A stretch of 6,041 nt of DNA from CAYRMV01 sp964425255 (GTDB taxonomy: Bacteria; Bacteroidota; Bacteroidia; Flavobacteriales_D; Crocinitomicaceae). The stretch's first letter is position 1. Each line of letters starts with the position of its first letter. A program made the translations under genes and the position numbers. Shown piece by piece: positions 1 through 5,667 of this stretch. Location: contig CAYRMV010000179.1 of assembly GCA_964425255.1 (NCBI GenBank), positions 1 through 6,041 on the forward strand. Reading direction: 5' to 3'. The notes beneath the pieces were generated by a model. That model had not been told where the DNA came from, searched no databases, and was given only the letters and a program-made list of their open reading frames with translations.

Positions 1-681
1 TATTTGAACAGAATCCTTTAACAAGTGAAAAATGCTTTCATCCAATTGAAATCGGGAATATCGATTGAGTCGAGTAGGGTCGTCCTTGTAATTTGCGCTT
101 GTATCGCAACTGATCCATTTATTTTTGCTGAATTGAAGTGTGTAATCTTCCAAATAAGTTGAAAACCAATCCCAATGATTGCGTAGAATAAATGGTTTGT
201 GTAAGTAGAATGTCTTCTTCGACGGTTGAAACAAAACTTGACCATTTTGGTATCTTTTCCCAAATGCTTTTTGTAAATCGAGGGAATCAGTTTGTTTGAA
301 ATTCTTCCAATTGATCGCGTTCTGATTGGTTACTTTCACCAAGGAAATACCATGATCATTGATTTGCCAGAAAGCGGTGTAACAATTGACCTTCAACGGA
401 TTTTCACAATACATGAGATGAGGTTGTTTTTTCATTTTTTTGAGGATGACATCACTGAAAATCTTGTCGATCAACAAAGTGTCATTTTTGTAAAAAACAA
501 CATCACAATTGGGCAAAACCTTGCTTGAAAAAACAAAAGTTGGAAGGAAAAAGCATACAAATAGGCAAGATAATACCCATACGTTGAGAAACCTATTTCT
601 TTTCAAACTTAAGAAAAAGGCGAGAATAGGAGGGAATATGTTTGTTGTTTTAGTCAATGAATATTTCTTTTTGATTTTCAT
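1..681 (-). CDS. Exported or membrane-anchored hypothetical protein, partial (3' end beyond left edge)
   Basis: An open frame of 227 codons runs from ATG at 679-681 to base 1 with no stop, so the C terminus is missing. The N terminus is basic (MKIKKKYS) and is followed by a strong hydrophobic stretch around residues 34-51 (VWVLSCLFVCFFLPTFVF), a signal peptide or anchor. A TTG codon at 604-606 (residue 26) would give a more classical signal peptide starting with KRNRFLN, so the start is uncertain. The mature part has CYTAFWQIND (100-109), ISLVKV, then DLQKAFGKRYQNGQVLF (135-151) and YLHKP. From memory this order (Cys, W-x-I, DL..FG, NG.V, Y.H) resembles a family of small exported Bacteroidota proteins without known function. 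The ATG start overlaps the upstream gene by 32 bp, which suggests translational coupling. I cannot assign a function. Confidence 0.75.
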   Translation of the reverse strand, partial: MKIKKKYSLTKTTNIFPPILAFFLSLKRNRFLNVWVLSCLFVCFFLPTFVFSSKVLPNCDVVFYKNDTLLIDKIFSDVILKKMKKQPHLMYCENPLKVNCYTAFWQINDHGISLVKVTNQNAINWKNFKQTDSLDLQKAFGKRYQNGQVLFQPSKKTFYLHKPFILRNHWDWFSTYLEDYTLQFSKNKWISCDTSANYKDDPTRLNRYSRFQLDESIFHLLKDSVQI

Positions 682-1063
682 CGAGCCAAGGATCTGAAAA
701 AGCAAGAATTTTGTCCGAAGTTAAGGTGTATGGATAAAATAAAGTATAGGCAATTGAATCGTTTTTACTCTCGGTGAATATCGCAACAGCATCCGTTTTT
801 ATGTTTGTTTTTGGATCGATTACGCGAACATCGTGGAAGATTGCGATGGTTTTGTATTCCTCTTTTTTTGCTTTAAAAGCTGTTTTGTAGTTTTCAATCA
901 CATGAGAAGAAAGTGGTTGTTCGTCACCATCAAATATACCGATTTGTGAAATAGTATCATTGGTTTGAATTGCCGATGCAAGAGGAAAAAACTCTCCGTA
1001 CTCCATAAGTAATTCTTCAACGAATGGAAGCGTACTTTCAATTAATCTTTCAATGTCGTGCAT
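650..1063 (-). CDS. Small acidic cytosolic hypothetical protein with GEFFP motif
   Basis: This complete 137-residue frame has no signal peptide or membrane segment, so it is probably cytosolic. Visible features are an N-terminal helical, acidic part (residues 1-22), then GEFFPLASAI (23-32), IGIFDGDEQPLSS (41-53), AIFHDVRVIDP (74-84) and LFYPYTL (108-114). The alternation looks like an alpha/beta fold. The E-F-[FY]-P-[FL]-[AG] motif followed by a DGDE segment recurs, as I recall, in small uncharacterised proteins of Bacteroidota and other phyla, often near orphan or immunity-like genes; no function is established to my knowledge. It is separated by 81 bp from the upstream DUF5063 gene and its 3' end overlaps the next gene. 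I do not recognise it further. Confidence 0.85.
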   Translation of the reverse strand: MHDIERLIESTLPFVEELLMEYGEFFPLASAIQTNDTISQIGIFDGDEQPLSSHVIENYKTAFKAKKEEYKTIAIFHDVRVIDPKTNIKTDAVAIFTESKNDSIAYTLFYPYTLTSDKILAFSDPWLDENQKEIFID

Positions 1064-1144
1064 GTGTTTTGAATTAGTGATGAATGTAGCATTTTATTAT
1101 TGAATTTATACAAAATCAAGAAAACGAAAAACAATGCATCAAGT

Positions 1145-1693
1145 TCACATTGACGTTTTTCCGTCATACCATAAATAATGAAGAGCTCTCATAGCGTTGA
1201 TGCAGTGATTTCCCCAATGGTGATGAAAACCAAATTTTAGTTTCCAAAGTGCATCTTCAATTGCTTCGTTAGTCCCGATTTGGTCTATCTTTGTAATTTC
1301 TTCTTTTAATGTTTCATACATATTCGCAAAGTCATCAACAAGCCAACTTTGTAATGGTTTTTCACTTTGTTCAGTATTTGTTGGGGCTAAAATATCCCAA
1401 TAAAAACAGTCTTTTCCAAGAATTGTAATTAGATTCGAATTTATTTTTCTGAGTTCGTCACTAGTTACTTCATCCAGTTTATTTTCAGCTTCAGAGTGGA
1501 CTAAATCAACCGTTTCGAGTTCTAAACCAGACTTATACAATTCACTCAAAGCTTTATGAGAGTCCTCATAAAAGCTATTTTGATATAAATTACTATTTTC
1601 TATTAAGGTCACAAACTGTCGTGCAGCATTTAAAAATACAATGGTTGATTTTTTATTCAACAGTTCCACTATTTCAGGAGTAAGTTGTTTCAT
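1145..1693 (-). CDS. DUF5063 domain protein
   Basis: This 182-residue protein has the hallmarks of the DUF5063 family. An N-terminal helix contains FLNAARQFVTLIEN (residues 20-33), and the middle has LGKDCFYWDI (about 92-101). The diagnostic C-terminal half has WLVDDFANMYETLKEEI (117-133), matching the family's (S/D)DLADIYQDLK pattern. It is followed by FGFHHHWGNHCINAMRALHYL (154-174), matching its F..xWG..l.nALRALH ending. Length is typical of the family. The protein looks all-helical and cytosolic, with no signal peptide. The biochemical role of DUF5063 is unknown; members are scattered through Bacteroidota and Proteobacteria. ATG at 1693 lies in an A-rich leader without a clear Shine-Dalgarno sequence, which is normal for Bacteroidota. 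Gaps to both neighbours are about 75-80 bp, so it may be transcribed on its own. Confidence 0.9.
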   Translation of the reverse strand: MKQLTPEIVELLNKKSTIVFLNAARQFVTLIENSNLYQNSFYEDSHKALSELYKSGLELETVDLVHSEAENKLDEVTSDELRKINSNLITILGKDCFYWDILAPTNTEQSEKPLQSWLVDDFANMYETLKEEITKIDQIGTNEAIEDALWKLKFGFHHHWGNHCINAMRALHYLWYDGKTSM

Positions 1694-1768
1694 TGTGTAT
1701 TTGTTTTGAGGTTGATTTTATTTAAGTATATGTTCATCAGAAAGAATAAAAATAACAAAGTATTGTAT

Positions 1769-2350
1769 CTATTTCTTCTTAACTAATCCGTCAAGTATTT
1801 GTCTCATCGCTGTTGAGTCATTGGGAGAACAATCTACTTTCGATAAATGAACATTTACAAACAAATCCTTTCCAAACATTGCGAAGCCATACATGTGTTT
1901 TTGATTTAATTTTTTACCATTCATTTCTTTAATATCTGAATGACTAAACATAAAATCGTCAGAAATATTACCCCATTTAGACTGATTTGATTCAAATTTT
2001 TTTAAATTAGAAAAGGTTGTAAAATAATTTTGAGGATAAACTGGACTACTTTCCGGTCCATTCAACATCAGTCTTGGCATGTCAACAAGCATTTGTTTCT
2101 CTTCTTTATTAAGTTTGTAGAATAAAACAGAACAAACTAGTCCATTTTCACCATTTTCGCTCAAATAATAATAATCGGATCCTTGCCATTCTTTTTGAAA
2201 ATTCTGAAACTTATCCGTTTTCATGTAGAAAACGGCATCCTTATTTTTAGGATAGTTAAATTCCAAATCCTTTACTTCTGATTTGAAAATCATTGATATG
2301 GAGGTCAATGCGATTAAAATTAACCAAGTTTTTATCCTATTTTTTGTCAT
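1769..2350 (-). CDS. Exported hypothetical protein with N-terminal signal or anchor
   Basis: This 193-residue protein starts with MTKNRIK and a hydrophobic segment at about residues 8-22 (TWLILIALTSISMIF). There is no lipobox cysteine, so it is a signal-peptidase I substrate or stays anchored by its N terminus. The rest is hydrophilic and rich in aromatic and Asn/Lys residues: DYYYLSENG, CSVLFYKLN, MLVDMPRLML, PVYPQNYF, FMFSHSDIK, MYGFAMFGKDLFVNVHLSK, and a basic end KKK. The MFG.DLFVNVHLSK segment suggests a beta-rich periplasmic domain. I recall similar flavobacterial hypothetical proteins but no named family. ATG at 2350 is preceded by an A-rich stretch without a Shine-Dalgarno motif. Function unknown. 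Confidence 0.85.
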   Translation of the reverse strand: MTKNRIKTWLILIALTSISMIFKSEVKDLEFNYPKNKDAVFYMKTDKFQNFQKEWQGSDYYYLSENGENGLVCSVLFYKLNKEEKQMLVDMPRLMLNGPESSPVYPQNYFTTFSNLKKFESNQSKWGNISDDFMFSHSDIKEMNGKKLNQKHMYGFAMFGKDLFVNVHLSKVDCSPNDSTAMRQILDGLVKKK

Positions 2351-2375
2351 TTTAATGTTGGTTTGCGTTTTTTAT

Positions 2376-2504
2376 TTAATTGCGATTTTCCATTCTGCGA
2401 AGAAGTACATCGGTCAGCTCAGTTTTGGTAAGATGAATGTTAGCTTTTGTTTTTTCCTTTTCTAATTGTGTTTCCTTTGCTGTCGTATATTGTAGTATAA
2501 TCAT
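2376..2504 (-). other. Small out-of-frame open frame (42 residues), doubtful
   Basis: ATG at 2502-2504 opens a 42-residue frame that overlaps the 3' end of the gene at 2440-2886 in another frame and ends at TAA 2376-2378, 25 bp before the next start. The part beyond the overlap reads HLTKTELTDVLLRRMENRN, which looks like the C-terminal helix of a real protein rather than random sequence. It could be a coupled small protein or the remnant tail of a lost gene. Chance is at least as likely at this length. Confidence 0.18.
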
Positions 2505-2886
2505 CATTATAAGTTCGGGTTGTTACGCCAATTTTTGTAAGTAACTCATTTGCATGTTTTCGTATTGTTTTCCAAGTTTCGTGATTGTCAATAAATTCCC
2601 AGTCCCAAATTTCTGTCGGAATATCGTCAACTTCTTTTTTGAATGTCAGCAGCTCGTTTTTTAGTGAATCTTCAATTAGTCCGACCCTGAATACTGTTTC
2701 GAAACAAACAGGAGTGTATGCATATTCAAGTTCTTCATACAACTCAGTTAATGGGTCAATTAAAATTGGAGCCATCTCGTCCAACTTTGCAGAGTCATAA
2801 GTGAATAAAATAATTGAGTTGACAATATTCGTGTAATAAAAATCTACGTGTTTGTCGTATTCAATGTTGTTTTTGTCGTTTTCCAT
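2440..2886 (-). CDS. Small acidic cytosolic hypothetical protein
   Basis: I prefer ATG at 2884-2886, giving 148 residues beginning MENDKNN. An in-frame ATG at 2925 would add 13 residues (MLYSKCIFTIKST) that look unlike the rest. The protein is acidic and probably helical, without a signal peptide. Distinct segments are AYTPVCFETVFRVGL (56-70), IPTEIWDWEFIDNHETW (89-105), and a C-terminal DDYTTIYDSKGNTIRKG. The length and tail are familiar to me from hypothetical Bacteroidota proteins in orphan or immunity-like arrays, but I cannot name a family. It stands between two exported-protein genes with gaps of about 86-89 bp. Function unknown; an immunity role is only conceivable from context. Confidence 0.82.
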   Translation of the reverse strand: MENDKNNIEYDKHVDFYYTNIVNSIILFTYDSAKLDEMAPILIDPLTELYEELEYAYTPVCFETVFRVGLIEDSLKNELLTFKKEVDDIPTEIWDWEFIDNHETWKTIRKHANELLTKIGVTTRTYNDDYTTIYDSKGNTIRKGKNKS

Positions 2887-2972
2887 TGTTGATTTTATGG
2901 TGAAAATGCATTTGCTGTAAAGCATTTCGAAATCAAGATACTATTTATAGGCTAGAAGTGTTTTGGAAGAAT

Positions 2973-3677
2973 TTAATTTACCAATCTTCGAGCAACTTCT
3001 TTCTCCTTTGGGTCAGTTTCTTTTAGTGATAGAACTTTATTTTCTATTGCCATTAAAAGTAAATTCCAATTAGATCTTATGTTTTCTTCATAATTGTCGT
3101 TAGTCAATTGTGTTCCGCTTTCATTTTCTACACCCGTATACTTATTGAAGTCTGTATCCTTAATTCTATTAGAGTAAATGCTATCATTTTGTCCATATAT
3201 AATTATTTCCGAATACCGATAATGAGATGACATTACACATGGAATAATTGTAATTACATCGTCTTCTTTTTTAAGAAAATGATAATTGACCTTTACTTTG
3301 TTTGTCTTAAGATCAACATATTGAGAGTGGATTAATTTAAAAATTTCTTCATCATTGATTTCAATACGAATAGATTTCCTTGTTTGCTTTTCTTGGTCAA
3401 AGTAAAATTTGTGAACAAATACTTTTGAGTCTTCCTCCCATAACAAATAATAAAAGTCACAACATCCGATGCTTGTGCGTTTATATAAGACAATAGTATC
3501 TATTCCATTTGTAATTAATTGATTTTTTATTTCATCAGCTAAAAGATAATCAGGTTTGTTTGATGTTTCAATTTCTTCTAAAAAACGTGTTGAATGTTTA
3601 TTATGACTAGAATACATTTTACAACTAGTTAGTACAATTAACGGAATGATTATTGAGAAAAAAGGATTTTTAATCAT
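2973..3677 (-). CDS. Lipoprotein, function unknown
   Basis: This 234-residue protein has a classical lipoprotein signal peptide: MIKNP, a hydrophobic core FFSIIIPLIV, then the lipobox LTSC with the lipidated cysteine at residue 19. It is therefore exported and anchored in the inner or outer membrane. The mature part has an adjacent cysteine pair in SIGCCDFYYLLWEED (about 69-83), beta-strand-like segments KVFVHKFYFD and VKVNYHFLKK, and IIIYGQNDSIYSNRI. A helical, charged C terminus (LLLMAIENKVLSLKETDPKEKE) follows. I do not recognise a named family. It follows the other lipoprotein gene by 78 bp. Nothing suggests truncation. Confidence 0.86.
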   Translation of the reverse strand: MIKNPFFSIIIPLIVLTSCKMYSSHNKHSTRFLEEIETSNKPDYLLADEIKNQLITNGIDTIVLYKRTSIGCCDFYYLLWEEDSKVFVHKFYFDQEKQTRKSIRIEINDEEIFKLIHSQYVDLKTNKVKVNYHFLKKEDDVITIIPCVMSSHYRYSEIIIYGQNDSIYSNRIKDTDFNKYTGVENESGTQLTNDNYEENIRSNWNLLLMAIENKVLSLKETDPKEKEVARRLVN

Positions 3678-3755
3678 TTCTATATTTGTTTTTTCTGTTA
3701 AATCGCTATGATAGCTGAAGTTTAATTTTTATTCCTGCAAGTAAATATCCTTCTT

Positions 3756-4388
3756 TTACTCTGTAATTTCAAAGGAATCAAAAAATTGATTGATTGATTT
3801 ATTGAATAGTTTTCCATCCTCAGTTATAACGGCTAATTTGTAAAAAATACCATTTTTAAAATACATTTTATAGTTTGTTTTTATTTCAGATTCATCAATC
3901 GTCAGATACAAATGTCGACCAGGAGCATCATTTTTCTCAATTATTTGCTCGAATTCTAATTTTGCATTTGCAGCCGATAGAATGTAATCTCTTTGTTTAT
4001 TGAATAAGTCGTCTATTTCTTCTTTACTTTTAACTTCTGGTAAGAAGACGTAATCAAGTTGATAGGCTAAGTTGACATGATCTTTTCCTTGCATGTTGGC
4101 CGTGTAGTGAACTATTTCAACTTCTTCATTATCGATTAGTTGTTTCGTACTAGTTTCTTTGACGTTTAAAACTGGAAATGTAATCTTGAATTTTGCCTTT
4201 GGCAAACTAATTTCATACGTTCCTTCGTAACCCAATGCGGATTCTATCAAGTCTTGTACGTCTGATACATCTCCTTTTCCATTATCTATTTTTTTTAGAA
4301 TTTTATCAATGTCGGATTTCTCTTGCGCTTCGGTACAAGCAACAAGAGTAGTCAACAATACAAAAATTAGGATCATTTGATTTTTCAT
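3756..4388 (-). CDS. Lipoprotein with C-terminal domain common in small exported proteins
   Basis: This 210-residue protein starts MKNQMILIFVLLTT and ends its signal peptide with the lipobox LVAC (cysteine 18), followed by an acidic, charged linker. The main domain begins near residue 55 with GYEGTYEISLPKAKFKITFPV. It continues through YQLDYVFLPEV, a helical LFNKQRDYILSAANAKLEFE, PGRHLYLTIDES (156-167), MYFKNGIFYKLAVIT and the ending NQFFDSFEI (200-208). This layout (FP...; Y.v.Y..; N..L..; GR....; yl....Y.l.v; FF.SF.i) resembles, from memory, a small beta-sandwich-like domain repeated in many exported bacterial proteins of unknown role. It probably faces the periplasm or cell surface. The 119 bp upstream of the start hold a stem-loop element. 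I infer no enzymatic activity. Confidence 0.88.
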   Translation of the reverse strand: MKNQMILIFVLLTTLVACTEAQEKSDIDKILKKIDNGKGDVSDVQDLIESALGYEGTYEISLPKAKFKITFPVLNVKETSTKQLIDNEEVEIVHYTANMQGKDHVNLAYQLDYVFLPEVKSKEEIDDLFNKQRDYILSAANAKLEFEQIIEKNDAPGRHLYLTIDESEIKTNYKMYFKNGIFYKLAVITEDGKLFNKSINQFFDSFEITE

Positions 4389-4507
4389 TCCTGTTTTATT
4401 TGGTAATTATCGGTTTGGTGCTATACGTATGTGGACTAATAAAGGTTCTAGATTGTTCGCCCTTAGTCGCATAGGAGTTAGCGGTTCGGCTTTCTTGTCT
4501 TTCTATG
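4389..4507 (-). repeat. Intergenic stem-loop element, Bacteroidota-type cassette-like spacer
   Basis: This 119-bp spacer lies between the broken DUF6985-like gene and the next lipoprotein gene. On the minus strand it begins with AAAGCCGAACCGCTAAC (about 4477-4493), which I recall as a frequent start of intergenic elements after accessory genes in Bacteroidota. Two short arms can pair: 4421-4427 with 4468-4474 (7 bp with one G-T wobble) and 4435-4439 with 4463-4467 (5 bp), leaving a 7-base bulge on one side and a loop carrying TCTAGA. Such a bulged hairpin could be a recombination site, a mobile repeat or a weak transcript-end structure. It does not match the integron attC consensus exactly. 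Confidence 0.35.
4483..4493 (-). repeat. 11-bp motif AAAGCCGAACC, copy 1
   Basis: The motif lies 14 bases after the TAA that ends the DUF6985-like gene (4508) and is identical to a second copy directly behind the CPCC gene stop (5065-5075). An exact 11-bp match at the same relative position behind two unrelated adjacent genes suggests a shared 3' flank, as in cassette-type insertions. Confidence 0.4.
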
Positions 4508-5062
4508 TTAAAAACTTGATAATAATTCATCTTCTTCGTCTGGTTTGTCGTAAGCATCGGCTTCTGTCAAATGTCCGTCTTGGTCACTTATTCTTGTCAG
4601 TTTTTTACCTTGTCTAAATACTAATTGAAGTCCGTGTTCTTGTTCCCAGTCACATTCACAAGCTATGAAAACATAAATGTCTTGGTCTTTGTAAGGTCGT
4701 CTTGTTACATATATTTCTGTCGGCTGTATGAAATTCCAAATCTCATTTTTGTTTTTAATCTGTCTTTATGGCTCGTCTGCTTCGTCATATTCAACTGCGT
4801 CCAAAAAATCCATACAGTTTTTATAAGCCAATTCAGAAATTAAATTTCGGTCGTTTGCGTTTAGCTTCAAAAAATTTGTCAAAGCTTGGTCTGCTTTGTC
4901 AATAAATGTCTTGTCTTGTTCGGGTTCAAAATCCATAAAGGTTATCGTCAACTTGTCATTGTCGAAAAATGGAATTGCTACATCTTCACTTTTCCACCAA
5001 TCAGGAAAACTTTCTTCTTGTTTAAGTCGTCCAATAATTTTAGATATAATTTCTTTGTTCAT
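4508..5062 (-). pseudogene. DUF6985-like gene interrupted by an in-frame TAA
   Basis: ATG at 5060-5062 opens a frame of 98 residues ending at TAA 4766-4768. The same frame then continues for 85 more codons to TAA at 4508-4510, with no frameshift. Before the stop are WWKSEDVAIPFFDN (22-35), ITFMDFEPE and NCMDFLDAVEYDEADEP (ends 98). After it come EIWNFIQPTEIYVTRRPY (107-124) and CECDWEQEHGLQLVFRQGKK (135-154), then DQDGHLTEADAY. The two halves together make one protein of about 184 residues whose C-terminal W-x-x-EHGLQLVFR-x-G part I assign to DUF6985. In intact relatives I recall Leu after DEADEP, so TTA to TAA by one substitution is the simplest cause. The distal half lacks an ATG. A sequencing error or readthrough is possible. 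It is only 12 bp behind the CPCC gene and was probably co-transcribed with it. The function of DUF6985 is unknown; immunity-like context is inferred. Confidence 0.86.
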
Positions 5063-5064
5063 TA

Positions 5065-5075
5065 GGTTCGGCTTT
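5065..5075 (-). repeat. 11-bp motif AAAGCCGAACC, copy 2
   Basis: This copy overlaps the last base of the CPCC gene stop codon and ends 2 bases before the ATG of the DUF6985-like gene, filling almost the whole 12-bp gap. It is identical to the copy at 4483-4493. Here the motif is followed by TAATG rather than GCTAAC. Confidence 0.4.
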
Positions 5076-5557
5076 TATTTGTCAAACAGTTTTTCAAGTC
5101 CATATACATTGTTTTTAGTCAGCAAGTCAACAATTTCGTTTTGTAACTTAACTATTTCAGAATCATCTAAATTATTTTGTTCAATTGAACTGTCTAAGTT
5201 TTTGAATTTGTTTTTAAGAGTATCAATTAAGTTGTCACCACCCACGTTTTCAGTTAATAGTTTTCGTTTTGCTTCCTGGAAAATTTCACGACCTTCTTTA
5301 AGCGACATATGGTTTGGTCCGCTGTCTTCATTTACTTCGAAATCATCTATTCCATCGTCTTCCCAAAAGCAAATGGCACAAATGTCAAAGGAATTCCTTT
5401 CGTCTAAAGTCAAGTAACCACAAACTGGGCATGAGTTCTTTAAAATATCCTTACTCATGACATCAGTTCTTTGCCTGCCGATTTTTAATGCAAAGTTTTT
5501 CTGAAAGAAGTCTCTTCGCTGATTAAAATTGTCGATATACTTTTCTTTGTCTTTCAT
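5075..5557 (-). CDS. Cys-rich CPCC family protein with N-terminal extension
   Basis: The central part of this 160-residue protein is a clear member of the cysteine-rich CPCC family (PF14206 as I recall). It has CPVCGYLTLDER (43-54) and ICAICFWEDDGIDD (59-72), so two C-x2-C knuckles at C43/C46 and C60/C63 that probably bind zinc. The family's GPNxMSL-x-E-x-R-x-x-F ending follows (80-93). The usual second Cys of CPCC is shifted: here it is CPVC. N-terminal to it are about 40 basic residues (MKDKEKYIDNFNQRRDFFQ) and C-terminal about 65 helical residues, beyond the minimal domain. I chose ATG 5557 because the frame upstream, up to a TTG at 5671, is spacer DNA with a stem-loop, and AAAGG precedes 5557. 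ATG 5458 is a possible alternative. CPCC proteins often sit in immunity-like arrays; the exact role is unproven. Confidence 0.87.
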   Translation of the reverse strand: MKDKEKYIDNFNQRRDFFQKNFALKIGRQRTDVMSKDILKNSCPVCGYLTLDERNSFDICAICFWEDDGIDDFEVNEDSGPNHMSLKEGREIFQEAKRKLLTENVGGDNLIDTLKNKFKNLDSSIEQNNLDDSEIVKLQNEIVDLLTKNNVYGLEKLFDK

Positions 5558-5563
5558 TTTTGG

Positions 5564-5583
5564 GTTGACCTTTTTAGTTGACC
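5564..5583. repeat. Tandem GGTCAAC direct repeat just upstream of the CPCC start
   Basis: The heptamer GTTGACC (plus strand) occurs at 5564-5570 and 5577-5583, a 13-base period, immediately upstream of the CPCC gene ATG (5557). It lies where an operator or leader element could act, but two heptamers are weak evidence. Confidence 0.2.
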
Positions 5584-5606
5584 GTAAATGGTTTGCTGCT
5601 AGGAAA

Positions 5607-5644
5607 GGTAGGGCTTTTTCTCGAGCGTGGTTGTTAGCCCTATC
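5607..5644 (-). repeat. Intergenic stem-loop between broken gene and CPCC gene
   Basis: Bases 5607-5615 and 5636-5644 form a 9-bp stem (seven perfect central pairs TAGGGCT/AGCCCTA, one G-T wobble and an outer G-C) around a 20-base loop containing CTCGAG. In the direction of transcription it reads GATAGGGCT ... AGCCCTACC followed by TTTCC, so a weak terminator is possible. A 10-bp direct repeat GTGGTTGTTA occurs at 5627-5636 (one stem arm and loop) and again at 5651-5660. The minus-strand sequence GGGCTAACAACC echoes the CCGCTAAC at the other spacer (4389-4507). Confidence 0.4.
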
Positions 5645-5667
5645 TTTTTTGTGGTTGTTATCTGCAT

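Noticed and set aside
292..697. Open frames on the plus strand at 292-528 and 509-697, and a short minus-strand frame at 18-263
   Set aside because: They lie over the long minus-strand frame 1-681, which has a signal peptide and coherent domain-like sequence; the alternatives have unlike composition and no leader.
1694..1768. Bacteroidota promoter (TTG / TAnnTTTG) in the gaps
   Set aside because: Near matches such as ATACTTTG exist, but no gap holds the -7 consensus with a properly spaced -33 element, so no promoter is called.
2904..2927. Six-base inverted repeat AAATGC/GCATTT near the start of the gene at 2440-2886
   Set aside because: Short arms with a 12-base loop in AT-rich DNA; not distinguishable from chance.
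3705..3715. Palindrome GCTATGATAGC 28 bp upstream of the lipoprotein start at 3677
   Set aside because: Five-base arms are expected several times by chance in 6 kb, and no second copy or promoter is visible.
4477..4493. Integron attC site suggested by GTTAGCG next to the motif
   Set aside because: GTTAGCG breaks the GTTRRRY consensus and no matching RYYYAAC partner closes the element; left only as a cassette-like repeat.
4429..5417. Plus-strand open frames at 4429-4617, 4625-4843 and 4896-5417
   Set aside because: They are antisense to the DUF6985-like and CPCC genes, are rich in Ser/Phe/Leu as expected of antisense frames in AT-rich genes, and have no recognisable domain.
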